A stretch of 7,523 bases of DNA from Acidimicrobiaceae bacterium (lineage in GTDB: Bacteria; Actinomycetota; Acidimicrobiia; Acidimicrobiales; Bog-793), in NCBI GenBank assembly GCA_025463965.1, contig JAODBN010000076.1, positions 1 to 7,523 of the forward strand. The letters are read 5' to 3'. Made by a program: the position numbers and the translations under genes. Under the pieces are notes generated by a model. It saw only the letters and a program-made list of their open reading frames with translations, did not search any database and was not told the origin of the DNA. Positions 1-4,721 of this stretch are shown here, one piece after another; the stretch's first letter is position 1, and every line of letters begins with the position of its first letter.

Positions 1-1451
1 CCTGCAGCGATTAGCGAGCGATAGATCGCGATCGCGTGACGCACGAGTCGCCGTCGTTGCGGGCGAGGCTCATCGTTCTCCCACAGCAGCTTCGCCAATG
101 CGGCGCAACCGTCTCCCGGACGGTCCAGCACGTTCAAAAGGGTCGCGTGGTTGACTCGCAGCTGGGAAGCGAGCGGCTCGGGGGGCGAGGCGACAAGGCG
201 ATCGAACACCGCCTCGTCCCATGCGACGTAGCCCTTCGGCGGTTTCGCCTTGACGAGCTTGCGCATCCGCCCCGGATCACCCGACGCCTTTTTCGCGGCT
301 TGCTCGTTCTCGATGACGTGCTCGGGGGCCTGGACGACCACGAGTCCGGAGGAGTCGTATCCGGCCCGCCCGGCCCGCCCCGCGATCTGATGGAGCTCGC
401 GGGCGCTCAACAGGCGAGAGGTGGTCCCGTCGTACTTGGCCAGTCCAGTGAGCACAACGGTTCGCAAGGGCAGGTTGACGCCGACGCCGAGCGTGTCGGT
501 GCCGACTACCACGCGCAAGAGGCCAGCCTTGGTGAGCCGCTCGACGAGCCGTCGATACTTCGGCAGCATTCCCCCGTGGTGGACTCCAATGCCATGGTGG
601 AGCAGCCGGGACAGCGTGCGGCCGAAGCCCGGAGCGAACCGAAAGCCGACCAGCGCCGCAGCGATGGCCTCTCGCTCTGCTCGCGTCGTGACCTGTGCCG
701 ACGTGAGCGCTTGGGCCTGTGTGAGCGCCTGGGCCTGAGTGAAGTGGACGACGTACAGGGGTGCCTGGTCGCAAGCGAGCAGCGACTCGACCGTCTCGTG
801 CAGCGGCGTATGGCGGTACTCGAAACGGAGCGGCACAGGACGAGTCGCCGAGCGCACGACGGCGACCGGCCGGCCCGTCCGGCGCTCTAGACCCTGCTCG
901 ATCGCCTTCGTGTCTCCGAGGGTGGCTGACATCAGGATGAACTGCGCCCCGGTGAGTTCCAGCAGGGGCACCTGCCACGCCCATCCCCGGTCCGGATCGC
1001 CGTAGTAGTGGAACTCGTCCATCACCACCTGGTCAATAGGAGCCGCCGACCCGGAGCGAAGCGCCATGTTCGCGACGATCTCGGCGGTCGCACAGATGAC
1101 GGGTGCCGAAGGATTGATCGAGGCGTCTCCCGTCAGCATGCCGACGTTCTCGGCTCCAAGCTCTCCGCAGAGAGCGAAGAACTTCTCCGACACGAGCGCT
1201 TTGACCGGTGCCGTGTAGAAGGAACGCATCCCGCCCGCCAGTGCCGCGACGTGCGCACCGAGCGCGATGAGGCTCTTGCCCGAGCCCGTCGGCGTGTTGA
1301 CGATCACGTGTGCCCCGGAGAACACCTCGAGGAGCGCCTCTTCTTGGGCAGGGTAGAGCGTGAGTCCCTGTCCGGCCGTCCATGCGAGAAAGGAGTCCAG
1401 AGCGTCGTCTCGACTCCCACTGACAGTCGCGGGCCCAAGCAGAGAGGACAT
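1..1451 (-). CDS. Ski2-like DExH-box helicase, DUF3516 type (partial, C-terminus outside window)
   Basis: An open frame of 483 codons begins at an ATG (1449-1451) and runs off the left edge, so only the N-terminal part is present. Helicase motifs appear in order: a Q-like YPAQEEA (residues 33-39), Walker A TPTGSGKS (53-60), motif II DEFH (145-148), motif III SAT (175-177), HHGGMLPKYRR (291-301), GTDTLGVGVN (317-326) and motif VI QIAGRAGRAG (355-364). This is a complete two-RecA-domain ATPase core of the Ski2/superfamily 2 class, which unwinds RNA or DNA with ATP. From memory, actinobacterial proteins with this core carry a DUF3516 C-terminal region and are about 830 residues long, so some 350 residues would lie outside. 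The ATG is chosen because the protein then begins shortly before the family-like YPAQEEA block; AGAAGG lies just upstream, unusually close. It probably acts in the cytoplasm in RNA metabolism, but its substrate is not known. The family is secure; the DUF3516 label is recalled, not searched. Confidence 0.9.
   Translation of the reverse strand, partial: MSSLLGPATVSGSRDDALDSFLAWTAGQGLTLYPAQEEALLEVFSGAHVIVNTPTGSGKSLIALGAHVAALAGGMRSFYTAPVKALVSEKFFALCGELGAENVGMLTGDASINPSAPVICATAEIVANMALRSGSAAPIDQVVMDEFHYYGDPDRGWAWQVPLLELTGAQFILMSATLGDTKAIEQGLERRTGRPVAVVRSATRPVPLRFEYRHTPLHETVESLLACDQAPLYVVHFTQAQALTQAQALTSAQVTTRAEREAIAAALVGFRFAPGFGRTLSRLLHHGIGVHHGGMLPKYRRLVERLTKAGLLRVVVGTDTLGVGVNLPLRTVVLTGLAKYDGTTSRLLSARELHQIAGRAGRAGYDSSGLVVVQAPEHVIENEQAAKKASGDPGRMRKLVKAKPPKGYVAWDEAVFDRLVASPPEPLASQLRVNHATLLNVLDRPGDGCAALAKLLWENDEPRPQRRRLVRHAIAIYRSLIAA
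705..740 (-). repeat. Short in-frame tandem repeat (2 x 18 bp) inside the helicase gene
   Basis: Two adjacent 18-base units, 705-722 and 723-740, match at 16 of 18 positions. They encode TQAQAL twice (helicase residues 238-249), just after the VVHF strand of the second RecA domain. The reading frame is kept. From memory, homologues have a similarly long Ala/Gln-rich helix here, so this may be ordinary helix sequence and not a recent duplication. Confidence 0.6.
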
Positions 1452-1648
1452 GGTCCTTCTACTGTGCCGCACTCGGCGGAGATCCCGTCCGGTCCCGTGT
1501 TTGCTCCTCGGACCCCTCGCCGGGGTGCCGGGCCCCTTGCCGGCTCTTGTGGTCTCGAGTGGGGAGGGCGGAGATCGGCCGGGAGAGTGGGCAGGCGGTC
1601 GGCCCAACCGGAGCCAGCGGGTTGTCTTTCGCCGCCGAGTGGTTCAGC
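1452..1648. other. Intergenic region between regulator end and helicase start
   Basis: This 197-base gap separates the CGNR gene from the helicase gene, both on the minus strand. It is very G/C-rich, and I see no convincing -10/-35 pair for the helicase. Two back-to-back hairpins lie in it (1512-1544, listed separately). The helicase frame stays open upstream to about 1641, and a GTG at 1470-1472 is in frame, but it has no ribosome-binding site and would add only unconserved residues. Confidence 0.5.
1512..1544 (-). terminator. Tandem GC-rich hairpins, possible terminator of the CGNR gene
   Basis: ACCCC (1512-1516) pairs perfectly with GGGGT (1522-1526) across a 5-base loop. GCCGG (1527-1531) pairs with CCGGC (1540-1544) across an 8-base loop. 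They lie 105-137 bases beyond the CGNR stop codon. Neither is followed by a U-tract on the minus strand, so classic intrinsic termination is not shown. In such G/C-rich sequence 5-bp stems also arise by chance. Confidence 0.25.
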
Positions 1649-2215
1649 TCAGCTACCCTCCGACGCTGGCTGTTTGCCTTGCCGGCGGGCTCGGTAGGCG
1701 GCGACGTGTTGACGGTTGCCGCAGTTGCCCGTGTCGCAATACCGCCGGGAATGGTTCTTGGACAGGTCGACGAGAACGGCGTCACAATCCGGAGCGTGGC
1801 AGCGACGGAGCCGGTCGAGTGACGCGGTTCGCACCAGCTCGGCGAATGCGAGACCGGCCTCGGCGGCAACCCGCTGGACGACCGGGGCTTCGGCGTTGAC
1901 GGCATGGAGGTGCCAACCGGTCCCGTCGTGGTCCGTGAGGCAAGGCTGCAAGGTCGTCTGGCTCAGGACGGCGTTGACCAGCACCGCCGCTCGTCTTTGG
2001 TCGTGGACGTCCCATAGCTCTAGGAGGCGGTCGCGAAGACGACGGACCGCTTCGACTTCTGCGCTGGACGTGACTCCTGCTCCGGAGTAGCGGTGGGCGG
2101 CAAGGAACCGGTTCAAGGCGCTAGGGGAGTCGAGGGCCTCGCCCCCATTTGCTTGCGTGTTCACCAAAGCGGCCGCGGTGAGCAGAGCACCCTCGGTGTC
2201 ATGCGCAAATGCCAA
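1649..2215 (-). CDS. CGNR zinc-finger / ABATE-domain transcriptional regulator
   Basis: The 188-residue protein has two parts. Residues 3 to about 125 resemble the ABATE domain (a putative ligand-sensing region), opening with FAHDTEGALLTAAALVNT. Residues 139-178 form a CGNR-type zinc finger with ligands C139, C144, C160 and C165 (CX4C-X15-CX4C); the signature CGNR is residues 165-168, followed by a basic helix. Such proteins are taken to be DNA-binding transcription regulators; their ligands are mostly unknown. The start is TTG (2213-2215) with AGGGG five bases upstream, and the ABATE motif begins right after it. No earlier start of better quality exists before the in-frame stop near 2246. 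The gene is divergent from an EamA transporter, and a long palindrome lies between the two starts, which suggests it controls the transporter and itself. The function is inferred from domain and context. Confidence 0.88.
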   Translation of the reverse strand: MAFAHDTEGALLTAAALVNTQANGGEALDSPSALNRFLAAHRYSGAGVTSSAEVEAVRRLRDRLLELWDVHDQRRAAVLVNAVLSQTTLQPCLTDHDGTGWHLHAVNAEAPVVQRVAAEAGLAFAELVRTASLDRLRRCHAPDCDAVLVDLSKNHSRRYCDTGNCGNRQHVAAYRARRQGKQPASEGS

Positions 2216-2216
2216 A

Positions 2217-2246
2217 TTGACCCCTGACAGTTCGGAGAGATAGCGT
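2217..2246 (+). promoter_or_regulatory. Candidate promoter of the EamA transporter gene
   Basis: TTGACC (2217-2222, five of six to the -35 consensus) is followed after 18 bases by TAGCGT (2241-2246), which keeps the TAnnnT core of a -10. Transcription would start near 2253, inside the palindrome at 2245-2275. The leader to GTG 2289 would be about 36 bases. The -10 is weak, so this is tentative. Confidence 0.35.
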
Positions 2247-2275
2247 CACGACCTAAATGCATCTTAGCTCGTGAC
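2245..2275. promoter_or_regulatory. Long imperfect palindrome, candidate operator of the CGNR/EamA pair
   Basis: GTCACGA (2245-2251) is mirrored exactly by TCGTGAC (2269-2275). Inside, CTAA (2253-2256) is mirrored by TTAG (2264-2267). Eleven of twelve arm positions pair; the only mismatch is 2252 against 2268, and the 7-base centre is unpaired. The element lies between the divergent regulator and transporter starts, overlaps the predicted EamA transcription start and covers the GTG at 2271. Position and symmetry suggest a dimer binding site, with the CGNR protein the natural candidate. Binding is inference. Confidence 0.6.
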
Positions 2276-2288
2276 AGGAAGAGAACCC

Positions 2289-3296
2289 GTGGGAGGAACT
2301 CGCTCGACGTCTCCTGTTGCCGCGGTGCTGGCGGGGGCGAGCTGCATCGCTGCGTCGGCGATCCTCGTCCGGTTGTCCGGATCGTCGGCGACGGCGGCGG
2401 CCTTCTTTCGCTGCGCGTTCGCGCTTCCAGTGCTCGCGGTGCTCGTGCGCATCGACCGAAACAGTCCCGCCCGGATCCCGATGTCGCGTCGGGCAACTTG
2501 GATCGCCCGTCTCGCGGGCGCGTTCCTCGCTGGGGACCTGGTCCTGTGGAGTCACTCCATTGCCGCCGTCGGCGCCGGGCTGGCAACGGTGCTCGGCAAC
2601 CTGCAGGTGCTGGTCGTCGGAATCCTCGCGTGGGCGCTCCTCGGGGAACGCCTCGCCCCGTCCCTCAAGGCCGCGTTGCCGCTCATGGCGGCTGGCGTCG
2701 GACTCGTCGGCGGCCTCGTCGGCTCGAGAAGCTACGGTGCCCATCCAGGGCTCGGCGTCATCTTCGGAGCCGCGACGTCCGCCTGCTACGCAGCCTTCAT
2801 TCTGCTACTTCGCCACGTCATGGCGACCATGCCCGAACAGGCGCGGCCTGCCAGCACCGGCATTGTGCGACCGCTCTTCGAGGCAACTTGCGGCGCCGCG
2901 CTGACCGCGGCGGCACTCGGCTTGGCTCTTCGGGATTTTCGGATCGGTCCTGTCTGGCCGGCGCTCGGCTGGCTTGCCCTCCTCGCCGTGTCATCCCAGG
3001 TGATCGGGTGGATCCTGATCACCAGCTCCCTGGCGAGCCTCCCGGCCGCGCTCACGAGCACCCTCCTGCTCGTTCAGCCCGTCGGAGCGGTGGCGCTCGG
3101 AGCGATCGTCTTTGGCGAGCATCCTTCGCCCGTCCAGCTCGCCGGTGTCGGACTGATTCTCGTCGGCGTAGTCGTCGCTACCGCGGGCGAGCAGTTCGTT
3201 CGCCGATTCCGGAGCGGGCTACTCCAAGGCAACGAGCTGGTCGCCGCGGACATTGCCGCTCCCAGAAATGCAGGCGGAGGCAAGGTCCCCGGGTGA
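2289..3296 (+). CDS. EamA-family (DMT superfamily) transporter
   Basis: A 335-residue integral membrane protein (341 if GTG 2271 is used) with about ten hydrophobic helices in two homologous halves, as expected for EamA/DMT carriers. Half one (about residues 10-145) has the AFFR motif and ends in LLGERLAPSLKAALPLMAAGVGLV. Half two (about 160-300) ends in the matching VFGEHPSPVQLAGVGLILVGVV. A hydrophilic tail of about 30 residues follows. Family members export amino acids, metabolites or drugs, or import small solutes; no substrate can be read here. I chose GTG 2289 because AGGA (2276-2279) sits nine bases upstream. The alternative in-frame GTG 2271 has no ribosome-binding site and lies inside the palindrome, but would be valid if the transcript were near-leaderless. 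The divergent CGNR gene is its likely regulator. Confidence 0.9.
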   Translation: MGGTRSTSPVAAVLAGASCIAASAILVRLSGSSATAAAFFRCAFALPVLAVLVRIDRNSPARIPMSRRATWIARLAGAFLAGDLVLWSHSIAAVGAGLATVLGNLQVLVVGILAWALLGERLAPSLKAALPLMAAGVGLVGGLVGSRSYGAHPGLGVIFGAATSACYAAFILLLRHVMATMPEQARPASTGIVRPLFEATCGAALTAAALGLALRDFRIGPVWPALGWLALLAVSSQVIGWILITSSLASLPAALTSTLLLVQPVGAVALGAIVFGEHPSPVQLAGVGLILVGVVVATAGEQFVRRFRSGLLQGNELVAADIAAPRNAGGGKVPG

Positions 3297-3490
3297 CGGC
3301 AGATACGGCCTGCGTGCCGGGAATGCAGGGGGCCAAGCCCGCACTGCCCCGATGGCTTCGGCAACGTGACGTGGTCGATGTCGGGTCATCTCGGGTTGAA
3401 GCGTCACAACCCTCATAGACATCGCGAGCAGGGGGCGCGATCCTTGGTATAGCGCGTAGCCACGTGTCGGGACGGGAGAGGAAGTGACCT
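3297..3490. other. Intergenic region between EamA and SnoaL-like genes
   Basis: This 194-base spacer holds two hairpin candidates after the EamA stop and a good ribosome-binding site before the next gene. GGGTTG (3393-3398) mirrors CAACCC (3407-3412) with an 8-base loop. A TATAGC (3448-3453), preceded by TTGG, could be an extended -10 for the SnoaL-like gene, but I see no matching -35. No convincing small gene is present; the minus-strand reading frames across it lack recognisable motifs. Confidence 0.4.
3325..3347 (+). terminator. Hairpin after the EamA gene, possible terminator
   Basis: GCAG (3325-3328) pairs with CTGC (3344-3347), and GGGC (3330-3333) pairs with GCCC (3337-3340) around a CAA loop, with an asymmetric internal bulge. 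It begins 29 bases after the EamA stop codon. No T-run follows, so efficient intrinsic termination is uncertain. Confidence 0.3.
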
Positions 3491-3928
3491 ATGACGACCG
3501 ACAACGCCCAGCGCATGCAACGGGTGGATGACTCGTGGAACGCCCGCGATTGGGACACCTTCGACGGCCTCCACGATGCGGACTGCACCGTGTACTGGCC
3601 CGGTCGTGAAGCGGACCCGACTCGTGGCGGCCCTGCGCATCGGGCCGAGTCAGTCGCGTTCTGCGAGGCCTTTCCTGACAATCAGGTTCACAATCGACCT
3701 TATGACATGCTCTTGGGCGAAGGAGACTTCACCTCCTTCGTAACCCGATTTACCGGGACGTTCACTGAGCCGCTCAAGCAACCCGACGGCACCGTGATAG
3801 CGCCGACCGGCAAGGCATTTGACTTGCTGTTCTCAACGTCAGCCAAGTGGCGAGACGGCAGGATCATTGAGGAGTACCTCTTCTGGGACAACGGCACCTT
3901 TCTGCGCCAGGTCGGTCTCACGGGTTAG
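3491..3928 (+). CDS. SnoaL-like / NTF2-fold protein (ester-cyclase type)
   Basis: This 145-residue protein has the size and pattern of the SnoaL/NTF2-like superfamily. It opens with a helix (MQRVDDSWNARDWDTFDGLH) and a CTVYWPG strand, then HRAESVAFCEAFPDNQVHN, a long central strand (DFTSFVTRFTGTFTEP) and a closing sheet with FDLLFSTSAKWRDGRIIEEY and FWDNGTFLRQVGL. The F-P-D-N segment and the terminal EEYLFWDN are typical of proteins annotated as ester cyclase or nuclear transport factor 2 family. The fold forms a cone-shaped pocket used by cyclases, isomerases and many ligand binders, so the reaction cannot be assigned. It has no signal peptide or membrane segment and is presumably cytoplasmic. 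The ATG is well supported by GAGAGGAAG (3476-3484). It is monocistronic as far as seen, and converges on the Usp gene. Confidence 0.87.
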   Translation: MTTDNAQRMQRVDDSWNARDWDTFDGLHDADCTVYWPGREADPTRGGPAHRAESVAFCEAFPDNQVHNRPYDMLLGEGDFTSFVTRFTGTFTEPLKQPDGTVIAPTGKAFDLLFSTSAKWRDGRIIEEYLFWDNGTFLRQVGLTG

Positions 3929-3945
3929 CCCGGAGCGGCCTGTTT

Positions 3946-3960
3946 CCGCGCCAGACGCGG
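3946..3960 (+). terminator. Small hairpin just after the SnoaL-like gene
   Basis: CCGCG (3946-3950) and CGCGG (3956-3960) pair perfectly around CCAGA, starting 18 bases after the stop codon. The stem is short and no T-run follows. It may help termination together with the larger hairpin at 4014-4040. Confidence 0.25.
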
Positions 3961-4013
3961 CGTGGCTGCCGTGTCCTTGCCGCCCCGCAACGCCCGTCGT
4001 TCCATGCCTTCAC

Positions 4014-4040
4014 GTCCTTGCGGGCTGAAGCCGCGAGGAC
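4014..4040. terminator. Strong hairpin between convergent genes, candidate bidirectional terminator
   Basis: GTCCTTGCGG (4014-4023) pairs with CCGCGAGGAC (4031-4040) along ten positions, nine Watson-Crick and one G-U, with a 7-base loop. It sits between the ends of the SnoaL-like gene (3928) and the Usp gene (4060), where a shared terminator would be expected. No T-run follows on either strand, so it may act as an RNA 3'-end stabiliser or a weak terminator. Confidence 0.45.
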
Positions 4041-4059
4041 AAGGGGACGCGCTTCGCAT

Positions 4060-4557
4060 CTATGGCACGACGACGACGGGAAATCTCGCGTGGCGAACCA
4101 GAGCGACAGGTACGGAGCCAACGACGTGATGGAGATGATGCATGGGGCTCCCAACGACAATGACGACGCCAGCGTCGTCACCGTAGTCACGTTCTAAACC
4201 CTCCGCGACCGCGACCAGCTCGTGGGCAACGGGACCATCGCGGCGCTGGAAGCGCCAGCGGTGCTCGATGCCAGCCAGTCGATCGTGAACAGCGTCGCCG
4301 AACTCGCGCTCGGCGCTGTCGAATGCCCTGCGGGACTCTGTTATCGCGTCCGCCGACATCGCTGCAGCAGGAGCCATGTGTGCGACGTACACGACCTCGA
4401 CAGTTCCGACGCGACCCGCGATCAAGAGGGCTGACACGTCGAGTGCTCGATAGCCCGATTCCGAGCCGTCAAAGCCGACGACCACGATCAGGAGCTCGGC
4501 CCGACGCGTCACCGGTATGTTCTGCTCGAGGTGTTGCTGCACCTTGGGCGAAGTCAC
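4060..4557 (-). CDS. Universal stress protein (UspA family) with altered nucleotide loop
   Basis: This 165-residue protein is one Usp domain. The first strand and loop are LLIVVVGFDGSESGYRAL (residues 22-39), with the family aspartate D30. The last part, VVIVVGS...VVGSVPVALVRHARFPVVVVP (131-165), is the usual GS loop, helix and final strand. The family ATP motif is G-2X-G-9X-G(S/T). Here G136-S-P-M139 lacks the second glycine, and the next GS (147-148) is two residues too close, so ATP binding may be lost or altered. Residues 1-20 are a short polar extension. The start is GTG (4555-4557) with AAGGAG eight bases upstream. Usp proteins respond to starvation, redox or respiratory stress in the cytoplasm. 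The gene lies 164 bases downstream of the FUSC gene on the same strand and may be read through from it. Confidence 0.9.
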   Translation of the reverse strand: MTSPKVQQHLEQNIPVTRRAELLIVVVGFDGSESGYRALDVSALLIAGRVGTVEVVYVAHMAPAAAMSADAITESRRAFDSAEREFGDAVHDRLAGIEHRWRFQRRDGPVAHELVAVAEGLERDYGDDAGVVIVVGSPMHHLHHVVGSVPVALVRHARFPVVVVP

Positions 4558-4596
4558 GACTCTTGCTCCTTCTCGAGCACGCGTCCGTTGGATGAA

Positions 4597-4618
4597 ACTC
4601 GCCTTCCGGTAGGCGTGT
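4597..4618 (-). terminator. Hairpin between FUSC and Usp genes
   Basis: ACTCGCCT (4597-4604) pairs with AGGCGTGT (4611-4618) at seven of eight positions, with a 6-base loop. On the minus strand it is followed by a very short T-rich stretch (TTTC counting the stem's last T). It could attenuate read-through from FUSC into Usp or mark an RNA processing point. It is not a strong terminator. Confidence 0.3.
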
Positions 4619-4671
4619 CCTTCTGGCTCCGGCCTCAGCGGGCTTGCTGGCGCGCTACGTGCTGCTCGCTC

Positions 4672-4711
4672 TGTCGCACTGCGTCAGCCACTTGTCGCTC
4701 ACGTCGGCCAC
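4672..4711. repeat. Imperfect direct repeat upstream of Usp
   Basis: A 20-base unit (4672-4691, beginning TGTCGC and ending GCCAC) recurs at 4693-4711, at about 21-base spacing, with about 16 of 20 positions matching and one gap. A two-turn spacing would suit tandem protein binding, but similarity of this size can occur by chance in G/C-rich DNA. Confidence 0.3.
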
Positions 4712-4721
4712 GTGGCAAAGG

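Larger units (their letters stand above)
4558..4721. other. Spacer between the FUSC and Usp genes
   Basis: The 164-base gap contains no convincing gene. It holds an imperfect hairpin (4597-4618), an imperfect direct repeat (4672-4691 and 4693-4711) and the Usp ribosome-binding site. No clear minus-strand -10/-35 pair is visible, so Usp may depend on the FUSC promoter or on an alternative sigma factor. Confidence 0.4.

Noticed and set aside
705..740. TQAQAL duplication as a disruptive expansion in the helicase
   Set aside because: The frame is intact, the motifs on both sides are at normal spacing, and from memory homologues have an Ala/Gln-rich helix of similar length here.
36..890. Plus-strand frame of 284 codons
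   Set aside because: It is antisense to the helicase gene, whose frame carries every superfamily 2 motif. The plus-strand product is low-complexity and shows no recognisable domain.
1008..1697. Plus-strand frame of 229 codons spanning the helicase start and the spacer
   Set aside because: It overlaps the helicase N-terminus and the end of the CGNR gene in antisense, is arginine/glycine-rich, and has no motif or ribosome-binding site that I can see.
2253..2744. Minus-strand frames opposite the EamA gene, including a 163-codon one
   Set aside because: They are highly charged shadows of a clear ten-helix transporter frame, a usual artefact of high-GC codon use.
3219..3422. Small minus-strand frame of 67 codons in the EamA/SnoaL spacer
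   Set aside because: It overlaps the EamA C-terminus and shows no domain or coding pattern. The good ribosome-binding site in this spacer serves the plus-strand gene.
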